Below are positions 1 through 7,580 of a stretch of 64,000 nucleotides of DNA, piece by piece (positions within the stretch are counted from its first letter, which is position 1; the number at the start of each line of letters is the position of its first letter). Under the pieces are notes generated by a model. That model was not told the origin of the DNA. It searched no databases and saw nothing but the letters and a program-made list of their open reading frames with translations. Both the position numbers and the translations under genes were made by a program. Origin of the DNA: JACKHO01 sp041398745 (GTDB lineage: Bacteria; Planctomycetota; Planctomycetia; Planctomycetales; Planctomycetaceae); contig JAWKUB010000004.1 in NCBI GenBank assembly GCA_041398745.1, positions 496,001-560,000 of the forward strand. Reading direction: 5' to 3'.

Positions 1-2901
1 AGTAATGGCTTGCCCCTGCGGACGCCACTTTCGTTCCATGCGAAATGCTGTCGCCAGCAAATGCCACGTTTCGCGCAGCAGCCCCATGCGAGGCAATTCA
101 CGGAGCAGGAACCGAATGACCGACTGCAGCGACTGAATCCGCAAGACCTGTCCCGCTTCGCCACCATGGTCGAGCGGTACGTAGAGCAGGGGATTGCGCC
201 CCAGCCTGGCCAATAAGTCGGGGAGCAGTTTGCGAACCGCCTCAACGTCTCGCTGAACAATGGCCCGATAGACAACAGTGAGTCGACGATCCTGTTCGTT
301 GCCCCGAGCGACGGTGACATCTTCCGGAATAACACCGTTGAGCAACCGTTCCGCGTTGCGGTGACAAATGAGCGTGTTGATGATTTGATGCAGCAGGTAG
401 TATTTCACCTGCAACTGAATGTCATATTCGATGTTGGCGTCATGGTCGCCCGACGATTCCATAATGTCGTAGTCAGAAATGGTCTCCATCAGTTCGGCAA
501 GATCAATTTGCCAGCGCTGCGATTGTCGATGCCAGCGGACGAGCGCATCGGTCGTTTCTGTCGCCAGGGTTGCTCCCTCATGCAGGTCAGCTGCCAACGA
601 TGATGCGGCGAGCTGATACAAGTGACCGACGGCCAGCAGGAACTTCAACCGCGGTTCCATGTCGCGGTTGATTTGCTCAAACATGGTGGTTCGCGCACCT
701 GGCCCTTGATCGTCAACTGTGTTCCCCCAGTTGCCGTCGTCTGCTGTGTCGCGGAAGACCATGTCGTCGTACGCAGCGCTGAAGAGGTTGTCTTCATCGT
801 CGTCGCTTTCATCTTCCAGCCCTTCGAGGTCTTCGTATTGCCCCATATCGAACGACTCGGGCGGCATATCTTTCTCTTCGCCAAACATCGAAGGAACACC
901 CCACCAGTCCTCAGCGTTTGCTTCGAGGAAATCGAGCAACCGTCGAATCATGACGGGACGTTCTGCCGCGCTGACGGCTTCGGGATTGCGTCGTGTGGCG
1001 TCACGCATCCAACGAATGAGCAATTCGAAAATTGAATGGTGTGGCGACTCGAATCCGACATCCGAGAGCTGACTCATCCACTGCATCATCAGCCCCATCG
1101 AGGCAACGAAGTCTTGCTTGTCGAGCAAGGTTGACACCACCAGTGCGTAGGCCTGAGCCGACTGGAACCTCTCCACATGCTGTCGCCAGAAGGAAATGTC
1201 GCCTGCCGCTTCACCAGCTTCACGCCACTTGCCGAGCGCGTCCGACACATTCGTGGCCGACTCCCAGCTTTCCATACCCTGGACTTTGGGCAAATCTTCG
1301 ATGACGCCGCTGCCAAATCGGTCCCACCATTCGGCTTGGGACTGAAACACGTTGCTGACCTTTACCGCCAGTTCCGGATGCCCCTGAGCCGCGGCTTCTC
1401 CGAGGCAACGTGAATAGATTCCAAAAACACCTTCCATGAGGTCGAGCAGGGTCTCGACACGGTTGTCTGGTATGGAATCTTCGCGGGCGGCGAACAGCGG
1501 GAATTGTCCATGGAATCCCAAAATGTTCCAAGGATCAACCAGCGCTCCGCATTCAATGCCGCGCTTCAGGAGATCCGGCAGTTGCGCCATGTATTCGCAG
1601 GCCTGCTGAATGGAATCATGGTCTATTGCACGATGAGCTGATTTAATAGTGCATTCAATTTCTGACTCAATGCGAGTCGACGCTGCAGGAATGGCGATGG
1701 CATGCTCGCGACTTGCGTCCGCGTAGCCCATAACCGCGTACATGTGGGACAGTTCTCGATGCTGCACCTGCTGTGCTCCATAGCCAGCCAACTGCATGTT
1801 GAGATGTTGCCGAATATGCCCAAACGGCTGCTGCGTTTTCCGCTGTTCTCTCAGCAGTCGGGCTTTGCGAGGGCCATCGACGGAATCCATCAGCCGGGCA
1901 TAGAAAATGTCCCGGCGTCGTGCCACCAACGGTAACAAATTCGTCAGGGAAATCGTCGAGTCGTGCGTATCGGGCCCAGCCCCAGAAATGGACGAGGCCA
2001 TGAGCATGGTGCCGCAGAGTGCGGCGGCGGCATCAAATAGACGCTCGTCGCGATTTGCCCGTGACTTGGGATGTTCAACCCAATCGACGAGCGCATCCAT
2101 AATCAGCTTGCGGACGACAAATCGGTGGTAGTAGCCCTTCGTGTTGATTTGATGAGGATCCCACTCACCAAACAAATAGTTTGTCCGCTTGTTGACAGGA
2201 TGCATGTGGTCATGCGCCCGCTGGTCACAGCACAGTTCGTCAAGACGGTCGAGGTCGAGATACGAGTCGTGCAGAATGTCCTGCGGTGCTTCCGTCAGAA
2301 ACTCCATGACTCGGGAGATAAGCTCTGAATAGAGCCCCTTGGCGACACCTGCTTCTCGCGTGTAGAGGGGGAGGGGATGGAATCGCTCATGTGAGTAGAT
2401 TTCCATCTTCCGACCATTTTCCAACACCGCGACGGGACGATAGCCCACGAAATCGTTGAGCGACTTGAGGCTCTCGGAGATGATGCGATCAGATTCCCCC
2501 CAGTCGCCTCCCTGCTGCAACGTCGCCTCAATGATACGGCCAAGAAAGAACGGTTGTTCAAAGTCTTCGGCCTGCAGGTGAAACAGCAAATCGCGGTGAT
2601 ACTCCCGGTAGGCTGGCAACACCTGTTTGAAGGCCAGTCCGATGACTGCTTCGGCCTGGGAGACATCCGAAAATGCCGCGTCTGCGGCATGCAAATGCTG
2701 GCAAGACGCCAGCAATGTTTCCTGCAGGCTGTCCAATTTGCGGGCGGAGTCCAGGGGTTCCCACAGATTGTTGATCCCCTTCAGCAACAGGGGATCGTTG
2801 TTTCCGCTGGAAAAGTTGAGATAGCCGACCAGTTCCCGCACCTGTGCGGCGTCGATTCCCTTGGGTAAACCCGACTGTTTTTTGTTCTTCCGTGAGGCCA
2901 T
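1..2901 (-). CDS. Large hypothetical protein, C-terminus cut by window edge
   Basis: An uninterrupted reverse-strand frame of 967 codons starts at the ATG at 2901 (MASRKNKKQSGLPKG) and is still open at base 1, so the C-terminus is missing. A GAGAG stretch lies just upstream of the ATG. The product looks soluble: no signal peptide or membrane segment is visible. It is rich in charged, mostly helical sequence, with a strongly acidic stretch (DESDDDED) near residue 700. Histidine, tryptophan and cysteine are scattered without an obvious metal motif. I recognise no family. The length and continuity of the frame are the main evidence that it is coding. It is transcribed away from the next gene to the right. 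Confidence 0.8.
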   Translation of the reverse strand, partial: MASRKNKKQSGLPKGIDAAQVRELVGYLNFSSGNNDPLLLKGINNLWEPLDSARKLDSLQETLLASCQHLHAADAAFSDVSQAEAVIGLAFKQVLPAYREYHRDLLFHLQAEDFEQPFFLGRIIEATLQQGGDWGESDRIISESLKSLNDFVGYRPVAVLENGRKMEIYSHERFHPLPLYTREAGVAKGLYSELISRVMEFLTEAPQDILHDSYLDLDRLDELCCDQRAHDHMHPVNKRTNYLFGEWDPHQINTKGYYHRFVVRKLIMDALVDWVEHPKSRANRDERLFDAAAALCGTMLMASSISGAGPDTHDSTISLTNLLPLVARRRDIFYARLMDSVDGPRKARLLREQRKTQQPFGHIRQHLNMQLAGYGAQQVQHRELSHMYAVMGYADASREHAIAIPAASTRIESEIECTIKSAHRAIDHDSIQQACEYMAQLPDLLKRGIECGALVDPWNILGFHGQFPLFAAREDSIPDNRVETLLDLMEGVFGIYSRCLGEAAAQGHPELAVKVSNVFQSQAEWWDRFGSGVIEDLPKVQGMESWESATNVSDALGKWREAGEAAGDISFWRQHVERFQSAQAYALVVSTLLDKQDFVASMGLMMQWMSQLSDVGFESPHHSIFELLIRWMRDATRRNPEAVSAAERPVMIRRLLDFLEANAEDWWGVPSMFGEEKDMPPESFDMGQYEDLEGLEDESDDDEDNLFSAAYDDMVFRDTADDGNWGNTVDDQGPGARTTMFEQINRDMEPRLKFLLAVGHLYQLAASSLAADLHEGATLATETTDALVRWHRQSQRWQIDLAELMETISDYDIMESSGDHDANIEYDIQLQVKYYLLHQIINTLICHRNAERLLNGVIPEDVTVARGNEQDRRLTVVYRAIVQRDVEAVRKLLPDLLARLGRNPLLYVPLDHGGEAGQVLRIQSLQSVIRFLLRELPRMGLLRETWHLLATAFRMERKWRPQGQAIT

Positions 2902-3548
2902 TCTGCTCTCGTCAGGGCTACGAACTGCAGTCCTTCGTCTTATCTAAGCTGCAAACCGCCATTGTGACTGACTCGGACCACCTACGCAAAGGTTCGGCCC
3001 CTGGAATTTACTTGCGGGGCAATTACGCCACTGCTGCACCTGCGGAGTGTGCATGTGATCACTGCTTCTGGCCGGTTTCGCCGCAGAAGCCCGGAAGCAG
3101 TGTGGATTGCGCCGAGAAATCCGGTTGCGAGGACTGCGAAAGCCGAGTTGACCTTGCCAATCCGGCAATCGGCGGATTTTGCCGAAGTTGTACCGCGGCA
3201 GGGCCGATGACTCTTCTAGCCCAACCGAATAGGTAAGATACGAAGAGTTGAACAATGCCAGCGTTCATTGAAACACGACAAGATGTAGCGAATGCCGTCT
3301 CACTTGCAGGCGCGTGGACGGCGCAAATTGCTGCAACTCACAATTTGCAAAGTGACTTACGGCGTGAACAGTTCGCGTGGAAGTCCACTGAGAATCGACT
3401 GAGTGACTTGTTCAACCGATTGCGGGCGCGGCTGGCGTAAGTGAAAAGTCCGTATTGCCTTACTGATTGGATGTAGGCTATCGTTGTGGCTTAATTGCAG
3501 CCCCTCTCAGGGACAGAGAGCCAGGAAATCCAAGGACCGGAGTCAGTA
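2902..3548. other. Intergenic region without a supported gene (about 650 bp)
   Basis: This gap lies between two divergently oriented genes and should carry both promoters, but I could not place a convincing -35/-10 pair. It contains short open frames on both strands. The most gene-like is a 61-codon plus-strand ORF at 3255-3440 (starts MPAFIETRQDVANAV). It has no recognisable domain and only a weak upstream purine stretch, so I do not call it a gene. Confidence 0.4.
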
Positions 3549-4250
3549 ATGCAGGCGATTTCGCAGTTTCACAAAGGACCGTTCGGTTTTATCAAATCGA
3601 TGGTGGCCAAATGGTTCTTCACCGATCTGGTACGCCGGACCGAGAACTTCTCGAATGTCACCTGGAACGGTAACCCCATCTGGCAGAACATCCTGGACTT
3701 GTGGGTCATCCAGGAGACTATTTTTGAGGTGAAGCCCGCCCTCATCCTCGAAACCGGTACCAACCGCGGTGGCTCTTCATTCTTTTACGCACAACTCATG
3801 GACCTCATTGGGCATGGCGAAGTCATTACGGTCGATGTCGAAAAGCTGCACGACTTGAGCCATCCCCGGGTCAAATACCTCATTGGCAGCAGCATTGGCG
3901 ACGAAGTGATGTCCGTCATGCAGACCGCTGCTGCAAATGCCAACGGCCCGGTCATGATCATTCTGGACAGTGATCACACGGAGGGGCATGTGCGCAAAGA
4001 ACTCGAGGCCTATGCTCCGTTGCTGACGGCAGGCAGCTTTTTGCTCGTGCAGGATGGAGTCATTGACACCCTGAGGAAGTTTCGCAATGGCCGCCCCGGT
4101 CCACTCCCGGCCATTCACGACTTCCTGGCAAGCCATCCCGAATTTGAAATCGATACAGAACGCTGCACGCGTTTCCCCATTACGCATCATCCCGATGGCT
4201 GGCTGCGACGTCGGCCCGCAGCAGAAGAAGCCGTTCGCCGCGCAGCTTAG
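3549..4250 (+). CDS. CmcI-like cephalosporin hydroxylase / methyltransferase family protein
   Basis: The protein resembles the CmcI family, whose members are SAM-dependent O-methyltransferase-like enzymes acting on sugars or antibiotics. The visible fold signals are LETGTNRGGSS, a glycine-rich SAM-type loop near residue 80, then VITVDVE, and later IILDSDHTEGHV followed by LLVQDGVID. The C-terminus ends in RRRPAAEEAVRRAA. I chose the ATG at 3549 because AAGGA lies about 13 bp upstream. An in-frame ATG at 3495 would add 18 residues. The substrate cannot be read from the sequence, and no glycosyltransferases or antibiotic genes lie beside it. A strong hairpin terminator follows at 4274. Confidence 0.75.
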   Translation: MQAISQFHKGPFGFIKSMVAKWFFTDLVRRTENFSNVTWNGNPIWQNILDLWVIQETIFEVKPALILETGTNRGGSSFFYAQLMDLIGHGEVITVDVEKLHDLSHPRVKYLIGSSIGDEVMSVMQTAAANANGPVMIILDSDHTEGHVRKELEAYAPLLTAGSFLLVQDGVIDTLRKFRNGRPGPLPAIHDFLASHPEFEIDTERCTRFPITHHPDGWLRRRPAAEEAVRRAA

Positions 4251-4273
4251 TTGTTGCACAATGACATAAGAGC

Positions 4274-4308
4274 AATGGCACTGGCGTCCGCGTCAGTGCC
4301 ATTTTTTT
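4274..4308 (+). terminator. Rho-independent terminator after the CmcI-like gene
   Basis: A 10-bp perfect stem (AATGGCACTG pairing with CAGTGCCATT) encloses a short GC-rich loop and is followed by a run of seven T. It lies 24 bp after the CmcI-like stop codon. It faces the end of the convergent TPR gene, so it probably ends plus-strand transcription. Confidence 0.85.
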
Positions 4309-4312
4309 GTTG

Positions 4313-5140
4313 CTATTTCACACGCCGCAGGAGCCTTTTTGCGCGTCCCCGCCAGAACAAGTGTTTGCGGGCAATTGCGGGTGGACTGGCTTCCAGTTCC
4401 ATGAGCAGCGCTTCCAAATGCTGTCTGGCTTCTTCGTCGTTACCAGCTTTCTCTTCGAGCGTTGCCAACAGATACAGTCCTTCGGGTTGCCGCCATTGAC
4501 GCACGTGGCCTACCAGATGCGTGCGAGCCTCGTCAAATTCCTCCAGCGCATTCAGGCTCTTCGCCAGTAGCAACGAGGTGTCACCAAACTTGTATTTGGG
4601 GTCTATCGCCAGTGCCTGCTGCAATGCCTCCTTGGCGTCGCTGAATTCTTTTAGCTGAAAGTCGGCCTGGGCACGGCCCCAGAGGGCTGGGAGGTTGTCT
4701 TTCTCTTTGTCGAGAGCCTTCTGGAACGCCTTACTGGCGTCTTGATTCCGCCCCACGTCCAGCAGTGCCTCACCCAACTGGATGTACTGATGCGGGTTCC
4801 CAATTTGGGCCGCCGCAATTTCGAGCCTACGGATTTCCCCACCGCGTGACCACCGTTTTAGGAATCCAGGCAGTCTGAAACTGGCGCTCGGCAAGTAGCG
4901 CGCAAAGAAGTAAATGAAGGGGCCAAAAGGTTGAAAAATCAGCAAAATCCACAGCCAGCGCCCCTGGTCCGGATCGCGACGCACGCAATAGACCACCATC
5001 CAAATCAGAAATGCAAAATAGGCCAGACTGCTGACGCTACCCAGCAGGGAGACCACGTAGTCGACCCACGTGAATTCGATGGGTAACGCCTCTCCTCCTT
5101 CAGGGCCTTGAGCCAGCAACCACATTCCGCCTGCCTTCAT
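4313..5140 (-). CDS. PLDc_N-type membrane protein with TPR repeats
   Basis: The N-terminal part has two hydrophobic helices, around WVDYVVSLLGSVSSLAYFAF and WLWILLIFQPFGPFIYFFAR. The second carries the PFGPFIYF pattern of the phospholipase-D N-terminal membrane domain, but there is no phospholipase domain. The rest of the protein is TPR-like helix pairs, for example YIQLGEALLDVGRNQDASKA and LLLAKSLNALEEFDEARTHL. It is probably a membrane-anchored scaffold with the TPRs in the cytoplasm. I use the ATG at 5140 (MKAGGMWLLAQ); ATG codons at 5125 and 5251 are alternatives, and the 5251 start would leave only 32 bp before the divergent ubiX. A specific partner is unknown. Confidence 0.75.
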   Translation of the reverse strand: MKAGGMWLLAQGPEGGEALPIEFTWVDYVVSLLGSVSSLAYFAFLIWMVVYCVRRDPDQGRWLWILLIFQPFGPFIYFFARYLPSASFRLPGFLKRWSRGGEIRRLEIAAAQIGNPHQYIQLGEALLDVGRNQDASKAFQKALDKEKDNLPALWGRAQADFQLKEFSDAKEALQQALAIDPKYKFGDTSLLLAKSLNALEEFDEARTHLVGHVRQWRQPEGLYLLATLEEKAGNDEEARQHLEALLMELEASPPAIARKHLFWRGRAKRLLRRVK

Positions 5141-5283
5141 GAATCTCGGATGAATGATGTCCTCATCATGGCACGCCAGGCGTCCAATGTGAAGTCTGTC
5201 GCTCGACTTAACGCGGAACAGTTCGACACCAATGCCCAGCGCGCCTATCATCGTCGGACAAGAATCTCAAAGGGACACTGGCA

Positions 5284-5907
5284 ATGGCGACATATGTGCT
5301 GGCAATGACCGGAGCAAGCGGTGCACCGTACGCACTGCGCCTGCTGCAGGTGCTGAATGCCAGCGGGCACAACATTCATTTGTTGACGTCGTACGCAGCG
5401 ACACGCGTCCTCGTCGAGGAAGTAGGACTCGATTTCTCCGCCGATCAAATCGACGTTCCCCAGCTACTTAATTACAACGCCCGCCCCGTTCCGTACGCCG
5501 CTGCAAATCCCGGCTGGGTGAAGCATCACACACTCAGGGATTTTTCCGCCCCCGTTGCCAGTGGCTCCGCCCGTAGTGACGGCATGATCATTTGCCCCTG
5601 TTCCATGGGCACCCTCGCTGCTGTTGCTCAGGGAATGTCAACCAACCTCATCCACCGCGCCGCTGATGTCCATTTGAAAGAACGCCGCAAGCTAATCGTC
5701 GTTCCCCGGGAAACGCCGCTCGGCCGTGTTCACCTGGAAAACATGCTGCGACTCACCGACGCAGGCGGAATCGTCCTCCCCGCCATGCCGGGCTTCTACC
5801 ATCGCCCCCAATCCCTCGACGACCTCATCGATTTTCTGGTCAATCGCATTTGTGATCACCTGGGGTTGGATATTTCCCTGACGAGTCGTTGGGGCGGGGA
5901 TGAGTAA
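5284..5907 (+). CDS. ubiX: UbiX-type flavin prenyltransferase
   Basis: The protein begins with LAMTGASGAPYALRLLQVLN, the FMN-binding signature of UbiX/Pad1 flavoproteins. Further on are DGMIICPCSMGTLAAVAQG and LIVVPRETPLGRVHLENMLR, the conserved middle and prenyl-phosphate-binding segments. At 207 residues it matches the usual family length. The enzyme prenylates FMN to make the cofactor of UbiD-type decarboxylases. No ubiD lies in this window, so the partner must be elsewhere. It is divergent from the TPR gene and stands alone. Confidence 0.93.
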   Translation: MATYVLAMTGASGAPYALRLLQVLNASGHNIHLLTSYAATRVLVEEVGLDFSADQIDVPQLLNYNARPVPYAAANPGWVKHHTLRDFSAPVASGSARSDGMIICPCSMGTLAAVAQGMSTNLIHRAADVHLKERRKLIVVPRETPLGRVHLENMLRLTDAGGIVLPAMPGFYHRPQSLDDLIDFLVNRICDHLGLDISLTSRWGGDE

Positions 5908-6058
5908 TCGGCAGCATATTAAGGCGTTACAATGGATCGCCAAATGCTGCAGAAAACCGGCATACAATTCAACACGAACGAATTCCGAGTTGAAGCGGGA
6001 AGCAATCTTGCGTTTGTCATTCTGTAGTTGCCTCCGAATCGACTCGTCAGAGCCCGCA

Positions 6059-6370
6059 ATGAACGAAACGGAATCCAGACTGTTTTCTGGCATGTGGCTG
6101 GCGTTGATCGTCGTGGCCCCATTCTTGACAACTCTGGCCTTGGTCGTCTTGGCAAAAATCATTCAGAGCGACGCCTCACTGGCCTCTCAAATTGCTTCAG
6201 TTGGCTTAGCGATCATGGGACCGCTTGCTGGTTCGATTGTGATTAGCATCGTTTTTTTCAACGCGACCTCCCGTTGGCCATGGTACTACCGATTGAGCCT
6301 TCTCCTCGGACAGTCGATTGGCACGCTTATGATGTTCTGCTGGCTGATTCAAGATTTCTTCATGGCATAG
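6059..6370 (+). CDS. Small hypothetical membrane protein
   Basis: The protein has 103 residues (MNETESRLFSGMWLALIV) with three likely membrane helices: near residues 12-35, near 45-65 around IMGPLAGSIVISIVFF, and near 75-100 around LGQSIGTLMMFCWLIQDFF. The frame is open further upstream to an ATG at 5900, which overlaps the end of ubiX. I prefer 6059 because the added N-terminus looks like shadow sequence. No family is recognised. It precedes another single-pass protein and the sigma-factor gene on the same strand. Confidence 0.55.
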   Translation: MNETESRLFSGMWLALIVVAPFLTTLALVVLAKIIQSDASLASQIASVGLAIMGPLAGSIVISIVFFNATSRWPWYYRLSLLLGQSIGTLMMFCWLIQDFFMA

Positions 6371-6437
6371 TGACACTCCCGGTCGACGACTCTTGTTTTT
6401 ACGTTGTCAGCGCGGTGGTAAACTGAGACTATCTGCC

Positions 6438-6848
6438 ATGCCAAAATCATACGACGAGGATGAAACGCCACCGCGACGACCGCATTGGAGGACACTCTGC
6501 ATGGTCATACTTGTCGGAGCATTAGTCGGATTGGGAACCGCTAACTATCGGCACCTCAGAATCGCATGGCTCAAACACTCCTTTCGACGAACGGTTCAGA
6601 CCGAACTTGAGCGGGGAGGGAATCTCGACTTTCTGGCATCGAGCGATCAGTTTAAAGAGCTAATTTCCGTTGGCGGCACTGAGGCTGGCGCTGACGTACT
6701 AATCGTCATGATACGGAGTGGCAACCAGCAGGAGGCTGCTGTCGCAGCGATGTTTCTGCCAGAGGTTGGAGAAGACGGAGCACGAGTAGCGCCCATCCTT
6801 CAAGCCATTTTTGACTCGCCACAACAAGTCGTGCAGACGCAACCATGA
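6438..6848 (+). CDS. Single-pass membrane protein, possibly HEAT-like, upstream of sigma factor
   Basis: The protein has 136 residues. A short basic/acidic N-terminus (MPKSYDEDETPPRRP) precedes one membrane helix, CMVILVGALVGLGTA, at about residues 20-36. The rest is helical with a repeat-like part (GTEAGADVLIVMIRSGNQQE, then AAMFLPEVGEDGARVAPILQ) that looks like degenerate HEAT repeats. Its stop overlaps the start of the ECF sigma gene (ATGA), which suggests translational coupling. That placement would suit a regulator of the sigma factor, but no anti-sigma motif is visible. An in-frame upstream ATG at 6393 is less likely. Confidence 0.55.
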   Translation: MPKSYDEDETPPRRPHWRTLCMVILVGALVGLGTANYRHLRIAWLKHSFRRTVQTELERGGNLDFLASSDQFKELISVGGTEAGADVLIVMIRSGNQQEAAVAAMFLPEVGEDGARVAPILQAIFDSPQQVVQTQP

Positions 6849-7456
6849 ATGAAACGTCGCTCAGTTTGCTTAGCCGCCTGCGTCAATCTCCCGAATCGGA
6901 AAGTTGGGAGCGACTCGTGCGACTTTACACGCCGCTCATCAATGCGTGGCTGCGGAAGTACGACGTCCAGGCCAATGACGCAGACGACCTCCTGCAAGAG
7001 GTGCTGCTGGCCGTGTCGAAGGATCTCGGCAAGTTTGAGCACGCTGGACAACCCGGAGCATTTCGTGGTTGGCTGAAGGCCATCATGGTGAATCGGCTTC
7101 GCAAGTTCTGGCGATTTCGAGACCGTAATCCTCAGGCTCGCGGTGAATCCGACATCGATGCCAGGTTGGCACTTTTGGACGATCCCGCCAGCCAAATCAC
7201 TGTTCTGTGGAATCGTGAGCACGACCAGTATGTGCTTCAGCAACTGCTGGCAATCGTCGAGCCGCAATTCGAGTCAACGACCTGGAAAGCGTTTCGTCGA
7301 GTTGTGCTGGACGGAGCAAAACCAGGCGATGTTGCCCAGGAACTGGGAATTTCCCTGAACGCGGTGTGCCTTGCTAAATCTCGTGTTACACGCAGGTTGC
7401 GGCAGGAGTCGGAAGGGCTTGTCGAGTCGTCTTCAGATTTTCTCAGGAAAAGCTGA
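6845..7456 (+). CDS. ECF-type RNA polymerase sigma factor
   Basis: Region 2 is visible as WERLVRLYTPLINAWLRKYD followed by DADDLLQEVLLAVSKDLGKF and the promoter-melting part RGWLKAIMVNRLRKFWR. Region 4 is a helix-turn-helix near residues 150-190 (KPGDVAQELGISLNAVCLAK). Sigma region 3 is absent, as in ECF factors, and the length of 203 residues fits. Planctomycetes often place such a factor next to a zinc-finger Ser/Thr kinase, as seen here 124 bp downstream. A likely role is control of a signalling regulon, with the kinase protein's N-terminus as a candidate partner. Confidence 0.9.
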   Translation: MNETSLSLLSRLRQSPESESWERLVRLYTPLINAWLRKYDVQANDADDLLQEVLLAVSKDLGKFEHAGQPGAFRGWLKAIMVNRLRKFWRFRDRNPQARGESDIDARLALLDDPASQITVLWNREHDQYVLQQLLAIVEPQFESTTWKAFRRVVLDGAKPGDVAQELGISLNAVCLAKSRVTRRLRQESEGLVESSSDFLRKS

Positions 7457-7580
7457 CAAGAATTCGGGCGGTCTGGTCTTCATAGATGACGACCAATTGA
7501 ACCATTTCGACTGAAACCGGTGCTCTGGTCCGACGCCAATTTGAAACGAGAACAGCGGAACTGCTTTTCAGGAGTGATTC

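Noticed and set aside
3255..3440. 61-codon ORF in the 2.9-3.5 kb gap
   Set aside because: Short, unrecognised and without a good ribosome site; kept only as a note in the gap entry.
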